NCBI RefSeq assembly: GCF_024508275.1 | Contig: NZ_CP101989.1 | Coordinates: forward strand, 2,232,001-2,296,000 | Length of the DNA stretch: 64,000 bases | Source: Cellulomonas wangsupingiae | GTDB taxonomy: Bacteria; Actinomycetota; Actinomycetes; Actinomycetales; Cellulomonadaceae | Reading direction: 5' to 3' | In this document: positions 31,160-39,795 of the stretch, in pieces | Layout of the letters: each line of letters begins with the position of its first letter | Position numbering within the stretch: position 1 is the first letter of the stretch | The notes under the pieces: generated by a model | The model's database searches: none | What the model was told of the DNA's origin: nothing | What the model saw: the letters and a program-made list of their open reading frames with translations, nothing else | Made by a program: the position numbers and the translations under genes

Positions 31160-31642
31160 TCAGCCGAACGTCTCGATGAGCTGTGCGCTCTCCGCGGGGG
31201 TCAGGTTCGTGGAGACGAGCGTCGAGTGCAGACCGTGGAAGCGCTCGCCCAGCCGGTCCAGGTCGGCGTCCTCGGTGACGGCGAAGAGCGCCGAGGTCCC
31301 CGGCGTGACCTCCCGACCGACGGTCTCGAGCTGCTCCTTGGTGATGCCGACGGCGGCGACGGCACGGGCGATCGCCCCGATCGCGGCCCCGGCAGCGGCC
31401 CCCAGCACGGGCAGGAAGAACAGCCCGCCGACGATCAGCCCCCACAGCGCACCCCACGCCGTGCCCCGCCACTCGTCGTTGCGCGCGTGGTGCATCGTCG
31501 GCCGTGACGCCCCGGTGGGCCACGACAGGACGGCGCGGTCCACCACGTGCACGAGACCCTCGCCCTCGGCGTCCGCCAGGATCCGCGCCGCGTCCTGGGC
31601 GCGCTCCGGGTCGTCGAACTTCCACACGGTGAACGTCGTCAT
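31160..31642 (-). CDS. DUF1269 family membrane protein
   Basis: A 160-residue protein of the DUF1269 family, function unknown. It begins MTTFTVWKFDDPERAQDAARILADAE, typical of the family, and has a central glycine-rich hairpin of two membrane-like segments (WGALWGLIVGGLFFLPVLGAAAGAAIGAIARA), then a soluble C-terminus with TPGTSALFAVTEDADLDRLGERF. Some relatives are annotated as possible channels or stress proteins; nothing here decides that. The ribosome-binding site AGGAGAGGG precedes ATG at 31642. Confidence 0.85.
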   Translation of the reverse strand: MTTFTVWKFDDPERAQDAARILADAEGEGLVHVVDRAVLSWPTGASRPTMHHARNDEWRGTAWGALWGLIVGGLFFLPVLGAAAGAAIGAIARAVAAVGITKEQLETVGREVTPGTSALFAVTEDADLDRLGERFHGLHSTLVSTNLTPAESAQLIETFG

Positions 31643-31806
31643 CGTCCCGCCCTCTCCTCGTCGTCGTCCCGCGGTCGGCACGCAGGGGACGACCACGCTC
31701 CACGCTGGCCCGCGCGGCGCGGCGCGCGCCTCCCCCGGTGCGGGTGAGTCCGGCGCCCCGTGGACCGCCGGCCGGGGCCGGCCGCGCCCCGGTCGCGCAG
31801 AGGACG

Positions 31807-32937
31807 TCAACCCCGCAGGGCGGCCACGACGTCCGAGGTGCGCACGAGCGCGACGACGCGACCCTCGACGAGGGCCGCGACCACGGGGCTGTGCGCCGAC
31901 GCCGTCGACAGGGCGCGCAGCAGCGCGTCCCCCGTGAGGGCGCCGTCGACCACGGCCCCCACGGGCAGCGGCGTGCACACCGCGACGACGTTCGTCGTGC
32001 CCGCCAGCTCGGCGGGCACGCGCGCGGCGGCGTCCGTGTCGACGTACGCCGCGGGCCGGCCGTCGGGCGCGAGCACGACGACCTCGGCCGCGTGCGCGGC
32101 CGCCGCGGTGGCACGTGCCTGCGCGAGCGAGGCCTGCGCGCCGACCACCACGGCGGGGCGCCCGACGGTCTGCAGGCTCAGGGCGTCCACGGCCCGCCCG
32201 GAGCGCCCCGCGCGCACCGCGCCCGAGGCTCCCGCCCACAGGAACGCGCCGATGAGCGCCGCCCAGGCGACGGTGACGAGGTCGGGCCTGGTGCCGGCGA
32301 GCAGCGGACGGACGAGCACGGCCAGGACGACACCCACCGCGACGACGCGCCCGGCCCAGCCGGCGACGACGGTGCCGCGGTGCCGGTCGCGGGTCGCCGC
32401 CCACACGGCGGCCTCGAGGATGCGGCCGCCGTCGAGCGGCAGACCGGGCACGAGGTTGAACAGCCCGACGAACCCGTTGGCGAGGGCCCCGGCGCGCAGC
32501 ACCGTCTGCAGCAGCGTGCCGTCCGCGACGGCGTGGTCCGCGACGAGCAGGAACGCGCCGGCCAGCACGAGGTTGGCGACCGGCCCGGCGACCGCGACCA
32601 GGGCGCTCGTCGCGGGGCTGGACGCCGCTCCCCCGAAGGTCGTGTGCCCGCCCCACAGCGTGAGCACGAACGCGCGGGGCTGCTGGCCCCGCGCGCGGGC
32701 CACGAGCCCGTGCGCGAGCTCGTGGACGAGCACGGAGGCGAAGAGCAGGACGACGAAGACGAGCGCGACGACGTACGGCAGCAGCCCGCCGCCGCCCGTC
32801 CAGGACTGCACGCTCGGGGCGAACACGAGCGTGAGGACCACCGCGGCGAGCACCCACGACCGCGCCAGGACGACGGGTGCTCCGGCCACGTGCCCGAGCA
32901 CCCAGCCGGACGGATGCTCGGGTCGAGGTGCGCTCAC
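31807..32937 (-). CDS. Site-2 protease family M50 metalloprotease with C-terminal CBS domains
   Basis: An intramembrane metalloprotease of 376 residues. The zinc site HELAH is at 72-76 (LVHELAHGLVARARG) and the third ligand is in NLVPGLPLDGGRIL. About five hydrophobic segments precede a cytoplasmic half of about 140 residues with CBS-like features (VVVLAPDGRPAAYVD, VVAALVEGRVVALVRTSDV). CBS pairs usually sense adenosine nucleotides; the client protein is unknown. The start is GTG at 32937 with a -10-like TAGGCT 7 bases upstream. It is divergent from the RecB-like nuclease gene. Confidence 0.9.
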   Translation of the reverse strand: MSAPRPEHPSGWVLGHVAGAPVVLARSWVLAAVVLTLVFAPSVQSWTGGGGLLPYVVALVFVVLLFASVLVHELAHGLVARARGQQPRAFVLTLWGGHTTFGGAASSPATSALVAVAGPVANLVLAGAFLLVADHAVADGTLLQTVLRAGALANGFVGLFNLVPGLPLDGGRILEAAVWAATRDRHRGTVVAGWAGRVVAVGVVLAVLVRPLLAGTRPDLVTVAWAALIGAFLWAGASGAVRAGRSGRAVDALSLQTVGRPAVVVGAQASLAQARATAAAAHAAEVVVLAPDGRPAAYVDTDAAARVPAELAGTTNVVAVCTPLPVGAVVDGALTGDALLRALSTASAHSPVVAALVEGRVVALVRTSDVVAALRG

Positions 32938-32944
32938 GTGCGCC

Positions 32945-32950
32945 AGCCTA
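32945..32950 (-). promoter_or_regulatory. Predicted -10 element of the M50 protease gene
   Basis: TAGGCT on the minus strand, 7 bases before GTG 32937. The divergent plus-strand promoter lies 74 bases away. Confidence 0.4.
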
Positions 32951-33023
32951 CGGTCCGTCCCGGGCCCGGTCGGGCGCGGTGCACCCCGGGCAGCACCAGG
33001 CGCGACCTGTCGGTGGGCGCGCC

Positions 33024-33029
33024 TACGCT
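33024..33029 (+). promoter_or_regulatory. Predicted -10 element of the RecB-like nuclease gene
   Basis: TACGCT, six bases before GTG at 33036; a leaderless arrangement. Confidence 0.4.
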
Positions 33030-33035
33030 CGTCGC

Positions 33036-33962
33036 GTGAGCGTGGACACCGAGCAGCCCTCCCGACCCGTCGACGGCCCGGTCACCGCGGCGACCCCGCC
33101 GTCGGGCGACGGCGCGGTGGCGGGCGCGGAGCCGCGGGTGCCCGGGCTCTCCCCCTCGCGCGCCAACGACTTCCTCCAGTGCCCGCTGCTGTTCCGGTTC
33201 CGGGTCGTGGACCGGCTGCCGGAGCCCGCGTCGCCGGCCGCCGCGCGCGGCACGCTGGTGCACGCGGTGCTGGAGACGCTGTTCGACCTCCCCGCTCCCG
33301 AGCGCACGCTCGCGGCGGCGTGCGCGTCGCTGCCGGCGCACTGGGAGGCGCTGCTGGCGGAGGACCCGCGCTACGCCGAGCTGCACACCACGGACGAGGA
33401 GCGCGCCGAGTTCCTCGCGGGGGCCGAGCGGCTGCTCGCGACGTGGTTCACGCTCGAGGACCCGACCCGCCTCGAGCCGCGTGCGCGCGAGCTGCAGGTG
33501 CGGCACGACCTGGAGGGCGGCCCGCGCCTGCGGGGCGTCGTGGACCGGGTCGACGTCGCCCCCAACGGCTGGGTCCGCGTCGTGGACTACAAGACGGGTC
33601 GCTCTCCGCGTGCGGGGTACGAGAGCTCGGCGCTGTTCCAGATGCGCTTCTACGCGTACGTCGTGTGGCGCACGCGCGGCGTCCTGCCCAAGCGGCTGCA
33701 GCTCGCGTACCTCGGGGACGGCGTGGTGGTCAGCCACGAGCCGACCGAGTCGGAGATGCACACCCTCGAGGCGCGGGTGCGGTCGATCTGGGCGGGCATC
33801 GAGGACACCGCACGCTCGGGCGACTGGCGTCCGCGGACGTCGCGGCTGTGCGACTGGTGCTCGTTCCGTGACCGGTGCCCCGCGTTTGGCGGCACGCCGC
33901 CGGACGTGCCGCCGGGTGCGGTGGAACGCGCGATCGGGGTCACGCCCGTCGCCGCCGGCTGA
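33036..33962 (+). CDS. RecB-like PD-(D/E)XK nuclease with iron-sulfur cysteines
   Basis: A 308-residue single-domain nuclease of the RecB/Cas4-like type. The nuclease core is LRGVVDRVDVAPNGWVRVVDYKTGRSP, with the metal-binding Asp residues and catalytic Lys. One cysteine near the N-terminus (C49 in NDFLQCPLLFRFRV) and three at the C-terminus (LCDWCSFRDRCPAFG) match the four-cysteine iron-sulfur cluster of AddB/Cas4-type nucleases. A role in DNA repair is inferred. GTG at 33036 begins after a leaderless-type promoter. It is found beside M50, trmI and mshC genes, a typical actinobacterial arrangement, and no cas genes are nearby. Confidence 0.88.
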   Translation: MSVDTEQPSRPVDGPVTAATPPSGDGAVAGAEPRVPGLSPSRANDFLQCPLLFRFRVVDRLPEPASPAAARGTLVHAVLETLFDLPAPERTLAAACASLPAHWEALLAEDPRYAELHTTDEERAEFLAGAERLLATWFTLEDPTRLEPRARELQVRHDLEGGPRLRGVVDRVDVAPNGWVRVVDYKTGRSPRAGYESSALFQMRFYAYVVWRTRGVLPKRLQLAYLGDGVVVSHEPTESEMHTLEARVRSIWAGIEDTARSGDWRPRTSRLCDWCSFRDRCPAFGGTPPDVPPGAVERAIGVTPVAAG

Positions 33963-33977
33963 GCGGGCCGTCCGGCC

Positions 33978-34697
33978 TCAGGCGGGCAGGCGCAGGTCCA
34001 TCGTCTCGCCGCTCGCGATGCGGCTGATCATGGCGACGTCGAGGCGGTCGAGCGACGACGTGCGGCTGACGCCGGCCGGCGGCGCCAGCACCACGTGGGA
34101 GTCGACCGCGACGACCCGCGCGCCGCTCGCCACGGCGGACGCGAGACCGGAGCGCGAGTCCTCGAACGCGACGCAGCGCGTCACGTCGACGCCCAGCAAC
34201 CGGGCCGCGGCGAGGTACGGCTCGGGGTCCGGCTTGGGCCGTGCCACGGTGTCCCCTGCCACGACGACGTCGAAGAGGCCGACGGCCTGCGCGAAGGGCG
34301 TCGCCAGCACCTCGAACGACGACGTCACGAGCGCCTGCGGCACGCCCGCGGCGTGCAGCGCGCGCAGGGCCTCGTGCGCGCCGGGCTGCCAGGGGATCCC
34401 GGCGGCGACCGCCGCCCCGACGGCGGAGTTCAGGGCGTGGGCGATCTCGTCGACACCCAGGGCCACGCCCCGGCCCTGCAGCTGCGCCGCCGAGACCGCC
34501 ATCGGGCTGCCGATCAGGGCGACGGCGTCCTCGCGGGTCCACACGCCGCCGTGCGCCTCGACCAGCTCGATCTCCGCGGCCATCCAGTACGGCTCGGTGT
34601 CGATCAGCGTGCCGTCCATGTCCCACAGGACGGCGGCGGGAAGGGCCTGTCCTGGGGTGGCGGCGGGGCTCGGGTGGCTGCCGGCGAGAGTGCTCAG
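33978..34697 (-). CDS. HAD family phosphatase, probable CTG start
   Basis: A beta-phosphoglucomutase-like HAD hydrolase of about 239 residues; the substrate is unknown. Motif I is VLWDMDGTLIDTEP, motif II VTSSFEV, motif III KPDPEPYL and motif IV AFEDSRSGLASAVASGA. The start is unusual. The only in-frame ATG before motif I is inside motif I itself, and the farthest GTG is at 34766. A CTG at 34697-34695 lies exactly 7 bases after a strong AGGAG (34705-34709 on the opposite strand), and the protein from there (LSTLAGSHPSP) has the expected length. I therefore prefer CTG; GTG at 34766 gives 262 residues. Confidence 0.85.
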   Translation of the reverse strand: MSTLAGSHPSPAATPGQALPAAVLWDMDGTLIDTEPYWMAAEIELVEAHGGVWTREDAVALIGSPMAVSAAQLQGRGVALGVDEIAHALNSAVGAAVAAGIPWQPGAHEALRALHAAGVPQALVTSSFEVLATPFAQAVGLFDVVVAGDTVARPKPDPEPYLAAARLLGVDVTRCVAFEDSRSGLASAVASGARVVAVDSHVVLAPPAGVSRTSSLDRLDVAMISRIASGETMDLRLPA

Positions 34698-34741
34698 CGG
34701 AGGGCTCCTGGTGCGTCGGTGGGGCGCGGATGAGCACCCGA

Positions 34742-34795
34742 GACTACCGGGGCGCCGGCGCGCCACCCGTCACCGGTCCGGTAGTCGGCGCCCCG
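34742..34795. repeat. Mutually exclusive inverted repeats
   Basis: Two perfect dyads share bases: GACTACCGG (34742-34750) pairs with CCGGTAGTC (34778-34786), and CGGGGCGCCG (34748-34757) pairs with CGGCGCCCCG (34786-34795). They cannot both form fully because they overlap at both ends. They lie between the divergent HAD and PAC2 genes. The rest of this 249-base interval shows only the PAC2 -10 element. Confidence 0.5.
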
Positions 34796-34934
34796 CGACG
34801 GCGCGCCCGTGCCCCTCGTCGAGCGCCCCGACGCGTCGTCGACGGCACGCCCCGAGAGGCGTGCGGGGCACGCCGCGACGTCCGTGGTCGTGCGGCCGGG
34901 GCCCGAGCACCCGGCCCCGGCGGCGCTCGCGCCC

Positions 34935-34940
34935 TAGGCT
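34935..34940 (+). promoter_or_regulatory. Predicted -10 element of the PAC2 gene
   Basis: TAGGCT, six bases before GTG at 34947; a leaderless arrangement. Confidence 0.45.
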
Positions 34941-34946
34941 GGGACG

Positions 34947-35804
34947 GTGAGCGAGCACGCAGCACCCGACCTGCCGGCCCGTGAGACCGTCATGCTCGCG
35001 GCCTTCGAGGGCTGGAACGACGCCGGCAGCGCCGCGACGGCGGCGCTCGAGCACCTGCACGACGTGTGGGGCGCCGAGCAGGTCGACGAGCTCGACCCGG
35101 AGGAGTACCACGACTTCCAGGTCAACCGCCCGGTCGTGGGACCGGGCCCCGACGGTGCGCGCGAGATCACGTGGCCGACGACGGCGGTCGCGGTCGCGTC
35201 GACCCCCCGGTCGGGCCGCCAGGTCGTGCTGGTCCACGGCATCGAGCCGTCCATGCGGTGGCGCCGCTACTGCGGCGAGCTGCTCGACATCGCGGCGGGC
35301 CTGGGCGTGCGCACGATCGTCACGGTGGGTGCGCTGCTGGCCGACGTCCCGCACACCCGGCCCATCCCGGTGAACGCGACCAGCGAGGACACCCACGTGC
35401 GTGAGCTCATGGGTCTGGAGCCGAACACCTACGAGGGTCCGACCGGGATCGTCGGCGTCCTGCAGCACGAGGCCGCCGCCCGGGGCATGCAGGCGTTGTC
35501 GCTCTGGGCCGCCGTGCCGCACTACGTCGCCGCTCCCCCGTCGCCCAAGGCGACGCTCGCGATCCTGCACCGCATCGAGTCGCTGCTCGGTGAGCCCGTG
35601 CCGCTGTCCGACCTCCCGGACGACGCGACGGCCTGGCAGCACGGCGTCGACGAGCTCGCGGGTGAGGACTCGGAGATCGCCGAGTACGTGCGCCAGCTCG
35701 AGGAGGCCAAGGACACCGCGGAGCTGCCCGAGGCGAGCGGCGAGGCCATCGCCCAGGAGTTCGAGCGCTACCTGCGTCGGCGGGACCGGGGAACCGGCGG
35801 CTGA
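34947..35804 (+). CDS. PAC2 family protein
   Basis: A 285-residue member of the PAC2 (proteasome assembly chaperone 2-like) family. It shows LAAFEGWNDAGSAATAALEHL near the N-terminus, then HDFQVNRP, VLVHGIEPSMRWRRYCGELLDIA, TVGALLADVPHTRP and GPTGIVGVL. Family members in actinobacteria are close to mshC; whether this one assists proteasome assembly in a genome with PrcAB is unknown. The start is GTG after a -10-like TAGGCT. It converges with mshC, with a 43-base gap. Confidence 0.92.
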   Translation: MSEHAAPDLPARETVMLAAFEGWNDAGSAATAALEHLHDVWGAEQVDELDPEEYHDFQVNRPVVGPGPDGAREITWPTTAVAVASTPRSGRQVVLVHGIEPSMRWRRYCGELLDIAAGLGVRTIVTVGALLADVPHTRPIPVNATSEDTHVRELMGLEPNTYEGPTGIVGVLQHEAAARGMQALSLWAAVPHYVAAPPSPKATLAILHRIESLLGEPVPLSDLPDDATAWQHGVDELAGEDSEIAEYVRQLEEAKDTAELPEASGEAIAQEFERYLRRRDRGTGG

Positions 35805-35847
35805 CCGCCGGATCCCCTGCGCGAGCGCCCGAGGGCGTCCCGGGTCG

Positions 35848-37092
35848 TCACATCCGCACCCCGAGCAGGGCGTCGATCGTGCGGGCGACGACACCGGGCG
35901 CGCCCTCGTGGAACGGCACGTCGCCCGCCAGCGCCGCCACCGCCCACGCGTCGACCGTGGCCAGCGCGCGTGGGGTGTCCAGGTCGTCGGCGACCGCGGC
36001 CCGCACGTCGGCGAGCACCGGCGCCGCGTCCGGACCACCGTTGCCGGACAGCGCCCGCCGCCACGTGACGAGGCGGCGCTGCGCGGCGACGAGCCCGCCG
36101 TCCGTCCACTCCCAGTCCTCGCGGTACCGGTGCGCGAGCACCGCCAGGCGCACCGCCATCGGCTCGACGCCGTCCGCGAGCAGCCGCGAGACCAGCACGA
36201 GGTTGCCGCGGGACTTGCTCATCTTGTGGCCCTCGTAGCCGACCATCCCGGTGTGCACGTGCACACCGGCGGACCGGCCGTCGTCCAGGAGGCGCAGGTG
36301 CGACGCGCTGCACTCGTGGTGCGGGAAGGCGAGGTCGGACCCGCCGCCCTGCACGTCGAACGGCACACCGAGGCCGTCGGCCGCGATGACCGCGCACTCC
36401 ACGTGCCAGCCCGGCCGGCCGCGCCCGACGCCCGGCGCGTCCCAGGCGGGCTCGCCCGGCCGCTCCGCACGCCACAGCAGAGGGTCCAGCGGCGACCGCT
36501 TGCCCGGGCGGTCGGGGTCGCCGCCGCGCTCCGCGCTCAGGGCGCGCATGGTGACCGCGTCGAGGCGGGCGACCGTGCCGAAGGCCGGGTCGACCGACAG
36601 GTCCGCGTAGACGTCGTCGCCGCCGTCGGGTGCCGGCAGCCGGTACGCCGCCCCGCGCTCGAGCAGGTGGCGCACCGCCGCGGCGACCTGCGGCACGGAC
36701 TCCACGACGCCGCGGTACACGTCGGGCGGCACGACGCCGAGGGCGGTCATGTCGGACGCGTACAGGGCCGTCTGGTCCGCGGCGAGCTCCCGCCAGTCCA
36801 CACCCGTGGCGGTCGCGCGCTCCAGCAGCGGGTCGTCCACGTCGGTCACGTTCGAGGCGTACGTCACGTCCTGCCCGGCGTCGCGCCAGGCACGCTGCAG
36901 CACGTCGAACGCGACGTACGTCGCCGCGTGGCCGAGGTGCGTCGCGTCGTACGGGGTGATGCCGCACACGTAGAGCCGGGCCGTGGGGCCGGGGGCCGCG
37001 ACGACGACGTCGCCCGTCGAGGTGTCGAGCACGCGGACCGGCTCACCGGTCCCGGGAAGCCGAGGGATCTGCGGGGCGGGCCAGGTGAGCAC
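35848..37092 (-). CDS. mshC: L-cysteine:1D-myo-inositol 2-amino-2-deoxy-alpha-D-glucopyranoside ligase
   Basis: Joins cysteine to GlcN-inositol in mycothiol synthesis, the main thiol of actinobacteria. The 414-residue homologue of cysteinyl-tRNA synthetase has VCGITPYDATHLGHAATY with the HIGH-type motif THLGHA and zinc cysteine, FPHHECSASHLRLL with further zinc ligands, and KMSKSRGN. It lacks the long C-terminal anticodon-binding part of a cysteinyl-tRNA synthetase, which supports MshC. The start is GTG at 37092 after a TAGGCT element. It is next to uppP on the same strand. Confidence 0.95.
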   Translation of the reverse strand: MLTWPAPQIPRLPGTGEPVRVLDTSTGDVVVAAPGPTARLYVCGITPYDATHLGHAATYVAFDVLQRAWRDAGQDVTYASNVTDVDDPLLERATATGVDWRELAADQTALYASDMTALGVVPPDVYRGVVESVPQVAAAVRHLLERGAAYRLPAPDGGDDVYADLSVDPAFGTVARLDAVTMRALSAERGGDPDRPGKRSPLDPLLWRAERPGEPAWDAPGVGRGRPGWHVECAVIAADGLGVPFDVQGGGSDLAFPHHECSASHLRLLDDGRSAGVHVHTGMVGYEGHKMSKSRGNLVLVSRLLADGVEPMAVRLAVLAHRYREDWEWTDGGLVAAQRRLVTWRRALSGNGGPDAAPVLADVRAAVADDLDTPRALATVDAWAVAALAGDVPFHEGAPGVVARTIDALLGVRM

Positions 37093-37098
37093 GCCGGA

Positions 37099-37104
37099 AG
37101 CCTA
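37099..37104 (-). promoter_or_regulatory. Predicted -10 element of mshC
   Basis: TAGGCT on the minus strand, six bases before GTG at 37092. Confidence 0.4.
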
Positions 37105-37135
37105 ACCGCCGTCGCCGGGCGCCCGACCCCGCCGG

Positions 37136-38038
37136 TCAGGCGTTCGCGGGCGCCGTCACCGGGTCCAGGACACCGGTGAGCAGCAGCACCACGACGAGCG
37201 CGGCGAGCGCCAGGCGGTAGTAGACGAACGGCGCGTAGCTGAACGTCGAGACGATCTTGAGGAACGCGATGATGACGACGTAGCCGATGACGAACGCGAC
37301 GAGCGTCGCGACGAGCGTCGCGCCGAAGCCGGGCGTGCCCGCCTCGCCGAAGTCACCGACGCTCTTGGCCAGCTGGAACAGGCCCGACCCGAAGACCGCC
37401 GGGATCGCCAGCAGGAACGAGTACCGGGCGGCGGCCTCCCGCGTGTAGCCCATGAGCAGCCCGCCGGTGATGGTGCCGCCCGAGCGCGAGACCCCCGGGA
37501 CCAGCGCGAGCGCCTGCCAGAAGCCGAACGCCAGCGCGTGGCGGGCCGTCAGCTGCTCGAGCGGCCGGCGCTTGCTCCCCCGCCGGTCCGCCCAGCCCAG
37601 CACGAGCGCGAACACGGCGAGCGTCAGGGCGACGAGCCACAGGTTGCGGAACGGCCGCTCGATCGCGTCCTGGAACGCCAGGCCGAGCACGACGATGGGC
37701 ACCGTGCCGAGGGCGATGAACCAGGCCATCAGGGCGTCGTGGTCCGCCGGGCGTCCGGCGGGCATCCCGGCGCGCGAGCGCCAGTCCGTCCCGTACGCGC
37801 CGCGCACGGCCGCCCACCACGCCAGCGCGATGCGCTTGATGTCCCGGCGGAAGTAGAGCAGGACGGCCGTCTCCGTGCCCAGCTGGGTGATGGCGGTGAA
37901 CGCCGCACCGGGGTCCCCGGACCCGAGGAGCTCGCCGAAGATGCGCAGGTGCGCGCTCGAGGAGACCGGCAGGAACTCCGTCAGCCCCTGGACCAGCCCC
38001 AGGAGGATCGCCTCACCTGTCCCGATGCCTGTTGCCAC
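37136..38038 (-). CDS. uppP: Undecaprenyl-diphosphatase
   Basis: Recycles the lipid carrier of peptidoglycan synthesis by removing a phosphate from undecaprenyl diphosphate; overproduction gives bacitracin resistance. The 300-residue membrane protein has [20 protein letters not shown] with the conserved Glu and Ser residues, [38 protein letters not shown] with the catalytic Arg, and at least six membrane segments. GTG at 38038 is preferred over TTG at 38047 because a -10-like TAGGGT overlaps the TTG and lies 8 bases before the GTG. Confidence 0.95.
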   Translation of the reverse strand: MATGIGTGEAILLGLVQGLTEFLPVSSSAHLRIFGELLGSGDPGAAFTAITQLGTETAVLLYFRRDIKRIALAWWAAVRGAYGTDWRSRAGMPAGRPADHDALMAWFIALGTVPIVVLGLAFQDAIERPFRNLWLVALTLAVFALVLGWADRRGSKRRPLEQLTARHALAFGFWQALALVPGVSRSGGTITGGLLMGYTREAAARYSFLLAIPAVFGSGLFQLAKSVGDFGEAGTPGFGATLVATLVAFVIGYVVIIAFLKIVSTFSYAPFVYYRLALAALVVVLLLTGVLDPVTAPANA

Positions 38039-38046
38039 GAGGCGCA

Positions 38047-38052
38047 ACCCTA
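38047..38052 (-). promoter_or_regulatory. Predicted -10 element of uppP
   Basis: TAGGGT on the minus strand, 8 bases before GTG 38038. The TTG upstream would lie inside this element and is thus unlikely as a start. Confidence 0.4.
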
Positions 38053-38098
38053 GCGGCGCCGCGCGGGCCGCGCGGCCCGTCGTCGCCCCGCGCCCGGC

Positions 38099-38104
38099 TA
38101 GGGT
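38099..38104 (+). promoter_or_regulatory. Predicted -10 element of the aldo/keto reductase gene
   Basis: TAGGGT, 8 bases before ATG at 38113. It is divergent from the uppP promoter, 46 bases away. Confidence 0.4.
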
Positions 38105-38112
38105 GGCGCCCC

Positions 38113-39069
38113 ATGGAGCACCGCCGTCTGGGCCGCACGGGTCTGCGCGTCTCGTCGCTCGGGCTCGGCACCTTGACGTGGAGCCGCGACACCGACGACC
38201 ACGAGGCGGCCGACCAGCTGCGCGACTTCGTCGAGGCCGGCGGCACGCTGGTCGACACGTCCGCGTCCTACGCCGACGGCGGCGCCGAGGAGCTCCTGGG
38301 ACGGCTGCTGGGGGACGTCGCGGACCGCGAGGACGTGGTGGTGTGCACCAAGGCCGGTGTGCGGCGCACCTCGGCCGGCGGGGTCGTCGACGCGTCCCGC
38401 GGCGCGCTCCTCGACAGCCTGGACGCCTCGCTGCGTCGGCTGCGCACGGACCACGTCGACCTGTGGCTCGCGACGCCGGACCCGCGGACGCCCCTCGAGG
38501 AGACCGTCTCGGCGCTGCGCCGGGCGGTGGACGCCGGCAAGGCGCGGTACGTGGGCCTGTCCAACCACGCCGGGTGGCAGGTCGCGCGCGCCGCGACGCT
38601 GCTCGAGCCCGACCCCGGGCTCGCGGCGGTCGAGGCGGAGTACTCGTTGCTGCAGCGGGGCGTCGAGCGCGAGGTGCTGCCCGCGTGCGCGGCGCTGGGG
38701 GCCGGGCTGCTGGCGTGGTCCCCGCTCGGGCGAGGAGTGCTGACCGGCAAGTACCGCCGCACGATCCCCTCGGACTCGCGTGCCGCCTCGGCGCACCTCG
38801 CGGGGTTCGTGCAGCCCTACCTCACGGCCGACGCGGCGGGCGTCGTCGACGCCGTCGTCACGGCGGCCGCGGGCCTGGACCGCACGCCGCTGGAGGTCGC
38901 GCTGGCGTGGGTGACGTCCCGCCCCGGGATCGCCAGCGCCGTCGTCGGCGCCCGCACCGCGGCGCAGCTGCGCGCAGCGCTCAGTGCCGAGGAGCTGCGG
39001 CTGCCCCCGGAGATCGTCGTCGTGCTCGACGAGATCACCGCACCGCCGGCGGGCTACCCGGAACGCTGA
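38113..39069 (+). CDS. Aldo/keto reductase
   Basis: An NADPH-dependent oxidoreductase with a TIM barrel, 318 residues; the substrate is unknown. It has [23 protein letters not shown] at the N-terminus, the catalytic Asp/Tyr region [18 protein letters not shown], Lys in VVCTKAGVR, the family signature [42 protein letters not shown] and the cofactor region [15 protein letters not shown] at 38113 gives the standard N-terminus; the frame upstream is antisense noise in uppP. Confidence 0.93.
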   Translation: MEHRRLGRTGLRVSSLGLGTLTWSRDTDDHEAADQLRDFVEAGGTLVDTSASYADGGAEELLGRLLGDVADREDVVVCTKAGVRRTSAGGVVDASRGALLDSLDASLRRLRTDHVDLWLATPDPRTPLEETVSALRRAVDAGKARYVGLSNHAGWQVARAATLLEPDPGLAAVEAEYSLLQRGVEREVLPACAALGAGLLAWSPLGRGVLTGKYRRTIPSDSRAASAHLAGFVQPYLTADAAGVVDAVVTAAAGLDRTPLEVALAWVTSRPGIASAVVGARTAAQLRAALSAEELRLPPEIVVVLDEITAPPAGYPER

Positions 39070-39086
39070 CCGTCGCGGCCGGTGCC

Positions 39087-39407
39087 TCAGGCCCCGGCGT
39101 GCGGGTAGGCGTCCGCGTCCTCCAGGTCGTCGGCGTCGATGTCGCCGTCCTCGTCGTCGTCGAGGTCGTCCTCGTCGAGGTCGTCCTCGTCGTCGTCCTC
39201 GTCGTCGTCCTCGGCGAGGTAGAACGGCGTGGCCTCGCCGTGGACCGTGCCCAGCGCGTCGTCGTAGACCTCGAACGCGTCGGCCAGCACGTCGTACGCG
39301 TCGTCCACGGCGGGGTCGTCGTCCCCGTCCTTGTTGAGCACAGCCGCGTAGTGCGCCTCGAGGGCGGCCACCAGGCGGTCGAGGGCGGCGCGCGGGTCCA
39401 CGGTCAT
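39087..39407 (-). CDS. Small highly acidic protein
   Basis: A 106-residue protein of unknown function. The N-terminal half (MTVDPRAALDRLVAALEAHYAAV and DPAVDDAYDVLADAFEVYDDAL) is predicted helical; the second half is a run of Asp and Glu about 35 residues long, encoded by GAC/GAG-type triplet repeats near 39135-39225. Similar actinobacterial proteins are often labelled primosomal protein, which I do not consider supported. ATG at 39407 follows a -10-like TACGGT by six bases. The divergent neighbour is a DUF5703 gene. Confidence 0.75.
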   Translation of the reverse strand: MTVDPRAALDRLVAALEAHYAAVLNKDGDDDPAVDDAYDVLADAFEVYDDALGTVHGEATPFYLAEDDDEDDDEDDLDEDDLDDDEDGDIDADDLEDADAYPHAGA

Positions 39408-39413
39408 GCGATG

Positions 39414-39419
39414 ACCGTA
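39414..39419 (-). promoter_or_regulatory. Predicted -10 element of the acidic protein gene
   Basis: TACGGT on the minus strand, six bases before ATG at 39407. Confidence 0.4.
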
Positions 39420-39508
39420 GCGCCGCGCGGGGCACAATGGCAGCGTGCCGACGCCCGCGGGCGCTCCTGGCACGACGTCGGGTCCCTGCGGGCAGGACGA
39501 GGTGAGCG

Positions 39509-39757
39509 ATGGCGGACGGCACGGGGCGCGAGCGGCGCAGCGAGTGGGACACGCAGGGCGGGCAGTGGGAGTACCGCGTCGTGCGGATCCCACCGACGAC
39601 CTCGGGCGGTGACGCCCGCCGCATGCTGACCGACGAGGCCGAGCGCGGCCGCTGGGAGCTGGCGCGGCTGCGCCTGTACGCCGGCGGCGAGCGGCGCGTG
39701 TGGCTGCGGCGCAAGATCATCCGCGTCCGGTCGACGCTCACGCAGACCGTCGCCTGA
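39509..39757 (+). CDS. DUF5703 family protein
   Basis: An 82-residue protein of unknown function. The core WEYRVVRIPPTTSGGDARRMLTDEAERGRWELARLRLY and the end RRVWLRRKIIRVR match the small actinobacterial DUF5703 family. It is very basic at the C-terminus. GAGGTGAGC precedes the ATG as ribosome-binding site. It is a single gene, with the acidic protein divergent on one side and the M20 peptidase convergent on the other. Confidence 0.85.
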   Translation: MADGTGRERRSEWDTQGGQWEYRVVRIPPTTSGGDARRMLTDEAERGRWELARLRLYAGGERRVWLRRKIIRVRSTLTQTVA

Positions 39758-39795
39758 GCGGTGCACCGGCGGACGCCGGTCAGCCGGCCAGCAGG

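Noticed and set aside
33036..33962. RecB-like nuclease as Cas4 of a CRISPR system
   Set aside because: No other cas gene or repeat array is present, and the surrounding genes are the usual actinobacterial neighbours of this repair-type nuclease.
39135..39225. Triplet repeat tract in the acidic protein gene as an unstable microsatellite
   Set aside because: It codes a plausible Asp/Glu tail in a gene with a good promoter and start, and mixed codons make simple slippage less likely.
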